From an uncultured Tidjanibacter sp. (GTDB taxonomy: Bacteria; Bacteroidota; Bacteroidia; Bacteroidales; Rikenellaceae), in contig CANTVF010000003.1 in NCBI GenBank assembly GCA_947852905.1, positions 186,001-250,000 of the forward strand: a stretch of DNA of 64,000 nt, given 5' to 3'. Under the pieces are notes generated by a model. It searched no databases. It saw only the letters and a program-made list of their open reading frames with translations, and was not told where the DNA came from. Below are positions 9,549 to 18,776 of this stretch, piece by piece (the first letter of the stretch is position 1; every line of letters starts with the position of its first letter). The position numbers were made by a program, and so were the translations under genes.

Positions 9549-9654
9549 GACCTACTACCGCCCGAAAAACCATACTGTAGCCGAAATGCACCGGCCCCGT
9601 TCATCCTCGGTCGCAACGACAAAGATAATACGTGCCGCCGAAATACGGGCTACA

Positions 9655-9686
9655 TTTGGGCATAAGGACTTTATGCCTTATCTTTG
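9655..9686 (+). promoter_or_regulatory. Bacteroidota-type promoter of the S46 peptidase gene
   Basis: TTTG at 9655-9658, a 20-base spacer and TATCTTTG at 9679-9686 fit the -33/-7 consensus TTTG-N19/21-TAnnTTTG. The start codon lies 110 bases downstream, giving a leader of about 100 bases. Confidence 0.65.
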
Positions 9687-9795
9687 TTACGGTTTGACCG
9701 TCAGGATACCGGGAACATACCGGAAGCCATATACGGCCACTACCGAACAACTTGGGAATCTTCATCATACACAAACACAAAACACAAGAAGCAGA

Positions 9796-11967
9796 ATGAA
9801 AAGAATTTTCCTGATGGCGCTGTGTGCGCTGACGCTGGGCTTCACGGCCTTTGCGGACGAAGGCATGTGGCTTTTGCCGTACCTTCAGAAAACCAACTAT
9901 GAAGACATGAAGGCTGCCGGCCTGAAACTCAAGGCCAGCGACATCTACAACCCCGACGGGGAATCGCTCAAGGACGCCATAGTGATCTTCGGAAGCGGCT
10001 GCACGGGTGAAATCGTATCCCCGGACGGTCTTCTGTTCACCAACCACCACTGCGGATACAGCAGCATCCAGCAGCTCAGCACCACCGAACACGACTATCT
10101 CGCCAACGGTTTCTGGGCAATGAACCGCGCAGAAGAGATACCCGTTCCGGGTCTTTCGGTACAGTTCGTCCGCAAGATAGAGGACGTGACCGCGGCAGTC
10201 ACGGAGGGCATCACCGACGCCACTCCCTATGAGGAAAGTCTCGCGATGATCGAAAACCGCATCGACGAAGTTACCAAGGCATGGTCGGCCGAATATCCCG
10301 GCAAAAAGATCGTAATCAAGAGCTTCTTCGGCGGCAACCAGTATTTCCTGTTCGTAATGGAGGAATATACCGACATACGTTTCGTCGGCGCTCCGCCCAG
10401 CTCGATAGGCAAGTTCGGCGGCGATACGGACAACTGGATGTGGCCGCGCCACACCGGAGACTTCTCGGTATTCCGCGTATACGCTGCGCCGGACGGCATC
10501 ACTCCGGCCGACTACTCCGCCGAAAACGTACCCTACAAAGCCCCCGTTCACCTCACCATTTCCGCGAAGGGCTACAAGGAGGGCGACTTCACCATGATAA
10601 TGGGTTTCCCGGGCACGACCACCCGTTACATGACCACCTACGAAATCGACGAGATGCTCGATATCGCCAATCCCAACCGTATCCGTATCCGCGGCGAACG
10701 TCAGGACATATTGAAAGCCGACATGGACGCCAGCGACAAGGTACGCATACAGTACTCGGATAAATACGCCAACTCTTCGAACTACTGGAAAAATTCGATC
10801 GGCAAGAGCCAGGCCGTGCGCAAACTCGGAATCCGCGACAGCCGCAAGGAACTCGAAGACCGGTTCACCGCATGGGCTGCAGCCGATCCGTCAAGAGCTA
10901 AATACACCCGTGCGCTGCCCCTCATCGCCGAATCGAAAAGCGTGACCGCTCCTATCGAAGGCGACATGCAGATAATGTACGAAGCCGTAATGTCCAGCAT
11001 CGAAATGGCATACATAGCCGCTATCTCGACACGTGATATTCCCGAAATGAAAGCGACCGCACCCGAATCCGTTTCCGCATTCATCGCATCGCTCTACAAG
11101 GACTACAACGAATCCACCGAAAGGAAAGTGACCAAACGCATGATCGAACTCCTCATGGAGATGATGACTCCCGAAAACATGCCTTCGTTCATACAGAGCG
11201 AGGTAACGGATCGTTTCGGCGGCGACGTGCAGGCCTATGTGGACTGGTTGTATTCGACCTCGGTTTTTGCGAATGCCGATAAACTCACGGCATACGTGAA
11301 CGGAGAGAATTACAATGAAGAGGCTCTCGCCAAGGACCCGGCTACAGCGCTTTACATGTCTACGGCAGCCAAATACATGGAACTGTACCAGAAGATACAA
11401 CAGGAGAAACTCCGCTTCGCAGAGGGTCAGAAACTGCTCATCGCAGGTCTCGGCGAAATGGAACCAGATGTGAAACGTTACCCGGACGCCAACTTCACTA
11501 TCCGCCTTACCTACGGCAACGTCAAACCGTACTCTCCGGCAGACGCGGTATTCTACAATTACTTCACCACCCTCGAAGGAGTGATGGAGAAGGAGGATCC
11601 GTCCAACAACGAATTCATCGTTCCGGAGAAACTCAAGGAACTTTATATCGCGCAGGACTACGGCCGTTATGCCGACTATACCGGTCTCACCAAGAAAGAG
11701 ATCAAGGCCGGAGCAAAACACCTCAACACCTGCTTCCTCTCGACGAACGACATTACCGGCGGTAACTCCGGCAGCCCGATCATGAATGCGTACGGCCAGC
11801 TCATCGGCCTCGCTTTCGACGGCAACTGGGATGCCATGAGCGGTGACGTACTGTTCGAACACGACATGCAGCGCTGTATCAATGTGGACGTGCGTTACGT
11901 ACTCTTCGTAATCGACAAGTTCGCCGGCGCCGGCTATCTGCTCGACGAAATGACCATAGTCTGGTAA
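9796..11967 (+). CDS. S46-family dipeptidyl-peptidase, DPP7-like
   Basis: The protein has 723 residues. The start at 9796 gives a signal peptide (MKRIFLMALCALTLGFTAFA) cut before DEGMW, the usual mature start of S46 enzymes. The trypsin-like triad is visible: His85 in TNHHCG, Asp222 in HTGDFS and Ser658 in TGGNSGSP. These enzymes are periplasmic and remove dipeptides from oligopeptide N-termini for amino-acid fermentation. The residue 18 after the catalytic Ser is Gly676 (FDGNW), where DPP7 has Gly and the Asp/Glu-specific DPP11 has Arg, so a hydrophobic P1 preference is inferred. The strong hairpin at 11989 ends the transcript. Confidence 0.93.
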   Translation: MKRIFLMALCALTLGFTAFADEGMWLLPYLQKTNYEDMKAAGLKLKASDIYNPDGESLKDAIVIFGSGCTGEIVSPDGLLFTNHHCGYSSIQQLSTTEHDYLANGFWAMNRAEEIPVPGLSVQFVRKIEDVTAAVTEGITDATPYEESLAMIENRIDEVTKAWSAEYPGKKIVIKSFFGGNQYFLFVMEEYTDIRFVGAPPSSIGKFGGDTDNWMWPRHTGDFSVFRVYAAPDGITPADYSAENVPYKAPVHLTISAKGYKEGDFTMIMGFPGTTTRYMTTYEIDEMLDIANPNRIRIRGERQDILKADMDASDKVRIQYSDKYANSSNYWKNSIGKSQAVRKLGIRDSRKELEDRFTAWAAADPSRAKYTRALPLIAESKSVTAPIEGDMQIMYEAVMSSIEMAYIAAISTRDIPEMKATAPESVSAFIASLYKDYNESTERKVTKRMIELLMEMMTPENMPSFIQSEVTDRFGGDVQAYVDWLYSTSVFANADKLTAYVNGENYNEEALAKDPATALYMSTAAKYMELYQKIQQEKLRFAEGQKLLIAGLGEMEPDVKRYPDANFTIRLTYGNVKPYSPADAVFYNYFTTLEGVMEKEDPSNNEFIVPEKLKELYIAQDYGRYADYTGLTKKEIKAGAKHLNTCFLSTNDITGGNSGSPIMNAYGQLIGLAFDGNWDAMSGDVLFEHDMQRCINVDVRYVLFVIDKFAGAGYLLDEMTIVW

Positions 11968-11988
11968 CAAACCTGAAGGTTACGTACA

Positions 11989-12027
11989 AAGGCTGCGTTT
12001 TTTCAGAAAAAACGCAGCCTTTTTTAT
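11989..12027 (+). terminator. Rho-independent terminator after the S46 peptidase
   Basis: A perfect 15-bp stem (arms 11989-12003 and 12007-12021) with a 3-base loop is followed by a T-rich tract. It is one of the clearest terminators in the window. Confidence 0.9.
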
Positions 12028-12268
12028 TTTACCTCCGACGTCATAAGGCCGACACAAACCAACACCAGCACACACGGAAAGCGCGCAATAACGATAATAA
12101 ACGGAACTTCCAACGCACGGCATGGCGGCATGAAGCGGAAGTGGGGCGAGAACGACCGCCTAATCCGTAACGGCACATATACACTGGTTTTCGAGAAAAT
12201 TACCTTGCGAAATATATAGTTTTGCCGAAACGATTCCAGATAACGAACATAAATCATGTAATTCTGCC
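12028..12268. promoter_or_regulatory. Upstream region of the Bor-like operon
   Basis: TAGTTTTG at 12217-12224 fits the TAnnTTTG -7 box, with a TTTT tract about 25 bases upstream as a weak -33. It would start transcription about 40 bases before the first Bor-like gene. The rest of the gap is A/C-rich and unremarkable. Confidence 0.4.
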
Positions 12269-12634
12269 ATGAGAAAATTTCTACCCGTTGTCCTGTGTTT
12301 ATGCTGTGCAGGCCTAACCTCCTGTTTCCGCACAAACCTCTATGTCAGCAAGGCGAGACCGGAAGATCCGAAAATCGAGGTAAGCAAGGAGCCTTTCAAC
12401 ACCCATTTTGTCGGTGGCCTCATTCCCGGCAAGAATACGACTATGACCGCCTCCGAATACGTCAACGATGCGGACAGTTACGTCGTACAGACCAGCATCG
12501 GATTTCTGAACGGTCTTATAGGAGGAGTGACATGCGGCATCTACACTCCATCGCAAACCAAATTCTATCTGCCGGCCGGCGAAATAGCCAAGAAAAAAAC
12601 TACATCCGACGAATTGGACAAAAACGACAAATAG
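12269..12634 (+). CDS. Bor-like lipoprotein
   Basis: The protein has 121 residues. A lipoprotein signal peptide ends in LTSC with Cys19 as the lipidated residue. The C-terminal half (VVQTSIGFLNGLIGGVTCGI followed by YTPSQTKFY) follows the pattern of phage lambda Bor, whose ending includes FVNGLLGFITLGIYTP. Bor is an outer-membrane lipoprotein linked to serum resistance in E. coli; the role in Bacteroidota is unknown. It is followed after one base by a second gene with the same domain, so the two are co-transcribed and probably duplicated. Family assignment comes from motif memory. Confidence 0.7.
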   Translation: MRKFLPVVLCLCCAGLTSCFRTNLYVSKARPEDPKIEVSKEPFNTHFVGGLIPGKNTTMTASEYVNDADSYVVQTSIGFLNGLIGGVTCGIYTPSQTKFYLPAGEIAKKKTTSDELDKNDK

Positions 12635-12635
12635 C

Positions 12636-13505
12636 ATGAGACCTACAAAAATAGCTATCATAATGCTTCTGACCGCATTGTGCACGACATCGTGTTATAC
12701 GAGACGTATTTTAATCGGAGACACTCAACCGAAAGAGCCTATGGTCGAAGTCTCTAAGGAGCATAACGCACATTTCATAGGCGGATTGGTCAAGACTGCT
12801 AAAACCGTCGCTGAAGAACACGTCGGCGACGCAGAAAACTTTGCCGTCATGACCCGTTACGGATTCGGCGACATCGTATTGTCGATGATAACGGCGGGAA
12901 TATATACTCCTACGACAACGAAATACTACATCCCGGTAAGATACATGGACGAATTCGACTATTCGTCAATCAAGCCGCGCAATTACCATAAAGACAAAGG
13001 TTTCGTTCTCGGCGTCGAGATCGGCGGCGGAACGTGGCCGGGGGCAAGAAAAAGAATAGACGATATCGACGACTACATGACGGAAATGACGCTCAATACC
13101 GCGCTGACTTTAGGTTATCGGCTGAATCCCCGCCTATACATCGGAGTCGGCGCCGATTTAAGCATAAACGCTTACCGTTCGTCGTCCTCGGCGGAAGACA
13201 TAGATGGCGGTCACTTTTTAATACAACCGTTCGCACGCCTGCGATACACTATGATCGATGCAAAAAACTCGCCTTACATAGGCATAAATGCCGGAGTACC
13301 AATGGAGTTTTATGACGACGGTTCCGAGACGGCATGGTCGGTTACACCCATGTTGGGCTACCGTTTCAGCGTAGGACGCCACCGTAACGGCGCTTTCGAC
13401 ATAGGATTGGGATATCGTATAGGAAAATTTTTCTCACGAATGTACTACAATCCATATAGACTCGACGCCCTGTTAATCAAAATCGGCTTCAGCATAGTCC
13501 TGTAA
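12636..13505 (+). CDS. Bor-like lipoprotein domain fused to an outer-membrane beta-barrel
   Basis: The protein has 289 residues. The lipobox TTSC places the lipid on Cys20. Residues about 25-100 repeat the neighbour's pattern (EVSKE...HFIGGL and AGIYTPTTTKYY). From about 125 to the end the sequence alternates polar and hydrophobic residues with many aromatics and Gly (GVEIGGG, LGYRLNPRLYIGVGADLSI, PFARLRYTMI, GLGYRIG), typical of an 8- to 10-strand barrel of the porin/OmpW-like type. A lipoprotein start joined to a barrel is unusual. Function unknown; probably outer-membrane. Confidence 0.65.
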   Translation: MRPTKIAIIMLLTALCTTSCYTRRILIGDTQPKEPMVEVSKEHNAHFIGGLVKTAKTVAEEHVGDAENFAVMTRYGFGDIVLSMITAGIYTPTTTKYYIPVRYMDEFDYSSIKPRNYHKDKGFVLGVEIGGGTWPGARKRIDDIDDYMTEMTLNTALTLGYRLNPRLYIGVGADLSINAYRSSSSAEDIDGGHFLIQPFARLRYTMIDAKNSPYIGINAGVPMEFYDDGSETAWSVTPMLGYRFSVGRHRNGAFDIGLGYRIGKFFSRMYYNPYRLDALLIKIGFSIVL

Positions 13506-13932
13506 AGAATCGCCGAACAAAATCGGGCGATCTGCCATACGGGGTATACCCGCGCTTCCGCACACCGCATTCGGAAACCGATGCGACAACATTAGCTCCA
13601 CCGGTATCCCCCTACTTTTTCAAGACAAAAGAGCGGTAAAATCCGAACTGTAAATACAAACCGAGACTGTGCACATACATGGTCTCGGTTTATGACATAT
13701 ACCGCTGTAACGTCTTCCCCGTACAGTTTTCACTACCGCCCGGCCGCGGTGCACATCCCACAGAAGACGTCTGCGATACTCTGAAAGCAACGCATACCGC
13801 AACATATCGTTCGCGAATACGGTTACCGGAACAGACGTATATACCGCGCATGGCACGCGGCCTTATCGCTACATGCCGCGTTTTACCACGGCAAGCTGTC
13901 TCAAACCGCAACGGATTTATTATCTTTGGGGT
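13506..13932. other. Gap before the Stealth gene: terminator and promoter candidate
   Basis: The hairpin with arms 13658-13667 and 13682-13691 (10 bp, 14-base loop, T-rich 3' side) probably ends the Bor-like operon. TATCTTTG at 13921-13928 fits the -7 box and ends only 4 bases before the Stealth start codon, so the transcript could be leaderless. No gene is visible. Confidence 0.45.
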
Positions 13933-14958
13933 ATGACTGAACCCATAGATTTCGTTATAGCGTGGGTGGACGGCAGCGATCCGGCATGGAGACGCGATTT
14001 CGACCGCTGGAAAGCCCTGTATACGCCTGCGCCATATGTCGGCTCGGAGACGGCCGATCCGGGTACGGACACTTCGGAGGAACGTTACCGCGACTACGGA
14101 ATGTTGCGCTACTGGTTCCGTGCCGCCGAACGGTTCGCCCCGTGGGTAGGCAACATATACCTGCTGACATGGGGACATATACCCCAATGGCTCGACGTGT
14201 CGCACCCGAAACTCCGGGTGGTACGCCACGAAGAGTTCATCCCGGAACGATACCTGCCGACATTCAGTTCCTGCCCGATAGAACTTAACATGCACCGTAT
14301 CGGAGGATTATCCGAAAAATTCGTATATTTCAACGACGACATGTTCCTGTGCCGCCCGGTAGCGGCGGAAAGATTCTTCCGCAACGGACTGCCGTGCGAT
14401 GCGGCACGTCTGAGCGTTATCCGGGACGAACAGGTAGATCACAACAAACTGGAGTGCATGCGTATAATCAATATGCGTCACGCACGCCGGGGCGCCATAG
14501 CACGCAATGCGGGAAAATGGTTCAATCCTCGCTATACGATAAGCGACATGATAAAAACGGCAACCCTGCTGCCGTGGAGTTTCTGGCCCGGATTTCAGGA
14601 ATACCACATGCCGCAACCGTTCCTCAAAAGCACTTTCGAGCGCATGTGGCGCGAACAGCCCGACCAGCTGGCCTCCACCTGCCTGCACCGTTTCCGAACA
14701 CCGAACGACGTGTCGCAATGGCTCATGAGATACGAACAGCTCGCGTCGGGTACATTCCACCCTACGGGAATGCGTGACACGCTGCTGTGCAAGCTCTCGG
14801 ACGACAACCGGGCTATAGCCGAAGCGATAACAAGCGGACGTTATTCCATGATCTGCATAAACGACAACAACGAAATACGCGACCCGCAGGCGGCGGCGCG
14901 AACGGTACGCGATGCGTTCGACGCCCTGTTGCCCGAAAAATCGGCCTATGAACTCTGA
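13933..14958 (+). CDS. Stealth-family sugar-phosphate transferase (capsular polysaccharide phosphotransferase)
   Basis: The protein has 341 residues. The start at ATG 13933 puts conserved region 1 (IDFVIAWVDGSDPAW) at the N-terminus. Conserved region 2 spans RYRDYGMLRYWFRAAERFAP through GGLSEKFVYFNDDMFL, with regions 3 and 4 later (MPQPFLKSTFE; ICINDNNE). Stealth proteins transfer hexose-1-phosphate from nucleotide sugars to build phosphodiester-linked capsule or glycans, some of which mask bacteria from host immunity. It overlaps the next gene by 11 bases, so they are co-translated. Confidence 0.9.
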   Translation: MTEPIDFVIAWVDGSDPAWRRDFDRWKALYTPAPYVGSETADPGTDTSEERYRDYGMLRYWFRAAERFAPWVGNIYLLTWGHIPQWLDVSHPKLRVVRHEEFIPERYLPTFSSCPIELNMHRIGGLSEKFVYFNDDMFLCRPVAAERFFRNGLPCDAARLSVIRDEQVDHNKLECMRIINMRHARRGAIARNAGKWFNPRYTISDMIKTATLLPWSFWPGFQEYHMPQPFLKSTFERMWREQPDQLASTCLHRFRTPNDVSQWLMRYEQLASGTFHPTGMRDTLLCKLSDDNRAIAEAITSGRYSMICINDNNEIRDPQAAARTVRDAFDALLPEKSAYEL

Positions 14959-15877
14959 CATTTCCGTAGTCATACCTCTGTACAACAAGGCCGCCGAGAT
15001 AGCCTCGGCGATAGAATCGGTGCTGGCGCAGAAGAGCGCTCCGCTGGAAATAATCGTCATAAACGACGGCTCCACGGACTGTAGTCCGGATATCGTACGC
15101 GGTTATGCGTCACGCGGAGTACGCATGATAAGCCAACCCAACGGCGGAGTATCCGCCGCACGCAACAACGGAGCTCGTGCCGCACGCGGCAGATACATAG
15201 CGTTTCTGGATGCCGACGACCGCTGGCGTCCGGAATACCTCGCAAAAATCACGGAGCTGCAGAAGCTCTATCCGGATTGCGGAGCATACGCGGCGGCTTT
15301 CGACATAGCCAGCGGAGACAAGATAATCCCGAACAAACACCCCGAATGCGAAGGTATAGTGGAGGATTTCTTCCGCGAAGCCATGTCGTCGTACATATGC
15401 CAGCCGTCCGCTACGGTCATTGCGAAAGAGGCTTTGGCAGCAGTCGGCGGTTTTCCGGAAGGCATGAAGATAGGCGAAGACCTCTATCTCTGGATCAGGC
15501 TCGCCGACCGTTACAGGATATGCTTCACGCCTCAACCGCTCGTCATATACAGCCGCACGGCCTCCAACCGCTCTGTCGGCATATACACGCCCGAAAAAAC
15601 GGATTTCTCGTTCGAAGAACTCTACCGGCCTGAAGAGAACGGCTCGATGCGGAACGAATACATAGCCCGGTGTGCGATAGGGAAAGCACTGACTCTTAGC
15701 GCAAAGGGGGATACGGCGTTCGGCCTGCGCACGGAACGTTTCTTCTCGTACACGAAACTCTACAAACGCGGTTGGCACAAGCTGCACATACTCAACCGCA
15801 TCCCGCCTCGCATGCGCCCCGCCGTACATACGTTTTACAACCGGCTGGCATGGGCTATCGCCCGCAAAGGATTCTGA
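14948..15877 (+). CDS. Family 2 glycosyltransferase
   Basis: The protein has 309 residues. Starting at ATG 14948 (MNSDISVVIPLYNKA) gives a standard GT-A fold: nucleotide-binding VVIPLYNKA, IVINDGSTD, GVSAARNNGARAARG and the metal-binding DxD-type FLDADDRW, then acceptor-side GEDLYLWIRLADRY. GT2 enzymes transfer sugars from nucleotide donors, here probably to the same surface glycan as the overlapping Stealth protein. The C-terminus is basic with no obvious membrane segment, so it is cytosolic or peripheral. Donor and acceptor cannot be named from sequence. Confidence 0.9.
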   Translation: MNSDISVVIPLYNKAAEIASAIESVLAQKSAPLEIIVINDGSTDCSPDIVRGYASRGVRMISQPNGGVSAARNNGARAARGRYIAFLDADDRWRPEYLAKITELQKLYPDCGAYAAAFDIASGDKIIPNKHPECEGIVEDFFREAMSSYICQPSATVIAKEALAAVGGFPEGMKIGEDLYLWIRLADRYRICFTPQPLVIYSRTASNRSVGIYTPEKTDFSFEELYRPEENGSMRNEYIARCAIGKALTLSAKGDTAFGLRTERFFSYTKLYKRGWHKLHILNRIPPRMRPAVHTFYNRLAWAIARKGF

Positions 15878-15943
15878 TGCATACGGTTGCGCACGAAGAA
15901 ACGAAAACGCCTGCGCAACTTATCACATATAGACTAAAAAACT

Positions 15944-15951
15944 TAACTTTG
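15944..15951 (+). promoter_or_regulatory. -7 box (TAACTTTG) upstream of glnS
   Basis: TAACTTTG matches TAnnTTTG and lies 47 bases before the glnS start. No exact -33 TTTG is seen at the expected spacing. The same octamer recurs upstream of several other genes in the window. Confidence 0.45.
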
Positions 15952-15998
15952 CATAACGACCGGGACGATTCTGCGGTCGCTCTAAAACGTTTACCTGT

Positions 15999-17684
15999 AT
16001 GGCGACAATAATCGACGACACAGCTGGAAAAGAACGCCAGCTCAACTTTCTGGAAGAAATAATAGAAAACCATATAGCCGAGACGGACGGCAGGATACAG
16101 ACCCGTTTCCCACCGGAACCCAACGGTTATCTGCACATAGGACACGCCAAAAGCATATGCCTCAATTTCGGTCTGGCGGAAAAATACAACGGCAAATGCA
16201 ACCTGCGTTTCGACGACACCAATCCGGTCAAGGAGGATGTCGAATATGTGGATTCCATCAAGGAGGATATCAAATGGCTCGGATTCCAGTGGGCGGGAGA
16301 ACACTACGCTTCCGATTATTTCGAACAGCTCTACCTTTGGGCTGTAGAACTGATAAAAAAGGGTCTGGCTTATGTGGACGACCAGTCGCAGGAAGAGATA
16401 CGCCTATCGCGAGGAACGGTCACGGAGCCCGGACGTGAAAGCCCGTGGCGTAACCGTTCGGTAGAAGAAAACCTCGATCTGTTCGAGAGAATGCGCAAGG
16501 GAGAATTCGCCGACGGAGAGAAAGTATTGCGTGCCAAAATAGATATGGCGCACCCGAACATGTTGCTCCGCGACCCGATAATGTACCGCATAATCCATTC
16601 GGAACATCACCGCACGGGCGACAAATGGTGCATATATCCCATGTACGATTATGCCCACGGACAGAGCGACTCTATCGAAAAGATAACGCATTCGATATGT
16701 ACGCTCGAATTCGACGTACACCGTACTCTGTACGACTGGTTCATAGAACAACTCGGCATATTTCCCAGTCATCAGTACGAGTTCGCCCGTCTTAACCTTA
16801 CGTATACGGTCATGAGCAAACGCCGCCTGCTCCAGTTGGTAGAGAACAAGATCGTGCGCGGGTGGGACGATCCGCGCATGCCTACCATTTCGGCGTTACG
16901 GCGTAAGGGATACACCCCGGCGTCGATACGTGCTTTCGCAGACCGCGTCGGAGTGGCGAAAAGGGACAATGTGATAGACCTGTCGCTGCTCGAATTCTGC
17001 GTCAGAGAGGACCTTAACAAAATCGCCGAACGCAGAATGGCCGTGCTCGATCCGCTGAAAGTGACCATTACCAACTATCCGGAAGGCAAAACGGAAATGT
17101 TCACGGCGGTCAACAATCCGGAGGACGAAAGCGCCGGCACGAGGCAGATACCCTTCTCGCGTGAAATATACATCGAACGCAGCGACTTCATGGAAAATCC
17201 GCCTAAGAAATACTACCGTCTGTCGCCCGGCAGCGAGGTACGCCTCAGATATTCATACCTCATAAAATGCGAGGAAGCAATCAAGGACGAGCAAGGGAAC
17301 GTCATAGAACTGAAGTGTACTTACGATCCGCAATCGGGAGGCGGCTCCTCGTCTGACGGCAGACGGGTAAAAGGAGTAATCCATTGGGTATCAGCTCCTC
17401 ATGCACAGAAAGCCGAAGTAAGGCTCTATTCCAATCTGTTCGCAAAGGAGAATCCCAACGATGTCGAAGAAGGGAAAACATTCCTCGACTATCTCAATCC
17501 GGACTCTATGAAAATAATAGAAGGATTCATAGAACCGTCGCTTCAGGATGTCGCACCGGGGAGCAAGTTCCAGTTCGAACGGACCGGTTATTTCTGCGCC
17601 GATCCGGACTCGACTCCCGGACACATGGTATTCAACAGAACGGTAAGTCTGAAGGATACGTGGGCGAAAATAGCCGACAAATAA
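15999..17684 (+). CDS. glnS: Glutaminyl-tRNA synthetase
   Basis: The protein has 561 residues. Class I motifs are clear: [14 protein letters not shown] (HIGH) near residue 33 and VMSKRRLL (KMSKS) near 268. [20 protein letters not shown] and [12 protein letters not shown] are GlnRS-specific catalytic segments that separate it from GluRS, and the C-terminal half is the two-barrel anticodon-binding domain. It charges tRNA-Gln directly. Length is normal for the bacterial family. It is transcribed from its own promoter candidate at 15944. Confidence 0.96.
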   Translation: MATIIDDTAGKERQLNFLEEIIENHIAETDGRIQTRFPPEPNGYLHIGHAKSICLNFGLAEKYNGKCNLRFDDTNPVKEDVEYVDSIKEDIKWLGFQWAGEHYASDYFEQLYLWAVELIKKGLAYVDDQSQEEIRLSRGTVTEPGRESPWRNRSVEENLDLFERMRKGEFADGEKVLRAKIDMAHPNMLLRDPIMYRIIHSEHHRTGDKWCIYPMYDYAHGQSDSIEKITHSICTLEFDVHRTLYDWFIEQLGIFPSHQYEFARLNLTYTVMSKRRLLQLVENKIVRGWDDPRMPTISALRRKGYTPASIRAFADRVGVAKRDNVIDLSLLEFCVREDLNKIAERRMAVLDPLKVTITNYPEGKTEMFTAVNNPEDESAGTRQIPFSREIYIERSDFMENPPKKYYRLSPGSEVRLRYSYLIKCEEAIKDEQGNVIELKCTYDPQSGGGSSSDGRRVKGVIHWVSAPHAQKAEVRLYSNLFAKENPNDVEEGKTFLDYLNPDSMKIIEGFIEPSLQDVAPGSKFQFERTGYFCADPDSTPGHMVFNRTVSLKDTWAKIADK

Positions 17685-17871
17685 GTATTCCGCAAACAGC
17701 CCTGCTGCAACAAACAGGCTTAGACAATCAAGCCTTTAGACAACGCCCTGCAAAAATTCCATACGGCTTTTGCAGAGCGTATTTCAAGGAATGCGTTGTA
17801 AACTTTCCGAAGGAATGAAAAGCAACTAACAGGTTTTAGACCTCAACGGACAATTATCAATATCTCCGACC

Positions 17872-18462
17872 ATGAAAAGACATTTCCATTTATGTATCAT
17901 CGCATTATTACTGATAGCGCCTGCAATGCCGGTAATATCATTTGCAGCAAACGTACAACGCACTATTCCACAGCAAGATACAACCACAATCATATCAAAA
18001 TCCACTGACAGCCAAACCTCTGCAATCGAAAAACCTACTGCACCGACACTGTTGCACTACAACGGGAACAGTAGAAACACTACCGAAGCCAATGAAAGCC
18101 AAGACAAACTACAACCGAGCCTTTCGACATACGCTTACTGTTCGGTCCGCATAAAATCCATGAAATTATTCTCATTCGAATATGCCATAATGTTATCTTT
18201 CGATGAAAAATGGTACGATAACGAATTTCCGCTTACATCCCCGTCTGGCTATACGATAACATGCGACAGCAAAGTACAGGCATTAAACATCATGTCTCAA
18301 ATGGGTTGGGAACTGGTAGACGTTCTCATGACATGCGATTGTGAAGAATCGAGTTCCAGCCCGACAAAATACATTTTCCGCAAAAAGGTTGGCGATCTTT
18401 CACCCATCGAAAGGTGGCAATATGAGAAAAGCATGGCGTCACTTAAACAGCAAATGAAATAA
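17872..18462 (+). CDS. Small exported protein of unknown function
   Basis: The protein has 196 residues. A signal peptide (about residues 1-25, ending ISFAAN) precedes a Thr/Ser/Gln-rich segment and a folded C-terminal half. That part contains QMGWELVDVLMTC and KYIFRKKV, a GWELV...YxFxR pattern seen in DUF4177-like domains, so the resemblance is only local. The gene is more AT-rich than its neighbours. It is followed by a hairpin with a parS-like site in its loop. A weak inverted repeat (17748-17775) lies between it and glnS. Confidence 0.7.
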   Translation: MKRHFHLCIIALLLIAPAMPVISFAANVQRTIPQQDTTTIISKSTDSQTSAIEKPTAPTLLHYNGNSRNTTEANESQDKLQPSLSTYAYCSVRIKSMKLFSFEYAIMLSFDEKWYDNEFPLTSPSGYTITCDSKVQALNIMSQMGWELVDVLMTCDCEESSSSPTKYIFRKKVGDLSPIERWQYEKSMASLKQQMK

Positions 18463-18776
18463 GTCTGCATCCAAAGGGGCAACTCACACTACGTTCCACG
18501 TGGAACATTTACATTGTGCCCCTTGTTTTTATTTCACATGGAACAAAAAAATAGTCCGGCAAATTTTGTGCAGCTTGACAACAAACCGATATGGGGAAGT
18601 GTTCCACGTGGAACACTTCCCCATATCAATACAAGATAACCGTTCAAATTATAAGCGCACGCGGTTTCGTTCGTCAGGGACTTGCATTGCAAGTGCGCTA
18701 AATTCATTAAGGACAGAAAGCAACCTTAGAAACAACCAGATTGTGCTTACAATCGGGTGCATACAACAACCCGAAT
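18463..18776. promoter_or_regulatory. parS cluster (ParB binding sites) between the exported protein gene and mnmG
   Basis: Three copies of the ParB site TGTTCCACGTGGAACA lie within 125 bases: 18492-18507 (15 of 16 bases), 18530-18545 (13 of 16) and 18600-18615 (16 of 16). The third is the centre of a perfect 40-base palindrome at 18588-18627. The first sits in the loop of a terminator-like hairpin (arms 18474-18481 and 18517-18524, then a T tract). parS sites bind ParB, which loads SMC and positions the origin region. They typically cluster near oriC, often beside mnmG (gidA). No gene is seen here. Confidence 0.85.
18588..18627. repeat. 40-base perfect palindrome containing an exact parS site
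   Basis: Arms 18588-18607 and 18608-18627 are exact reverse complements. The central 16 bases match the parS consensus fully. The flanks extend the symmetry by 12 bases on each side, beyond what ParB needs, so it can also form a strong hairpin at the 3' side of mnmG. Confidence 0.9.
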
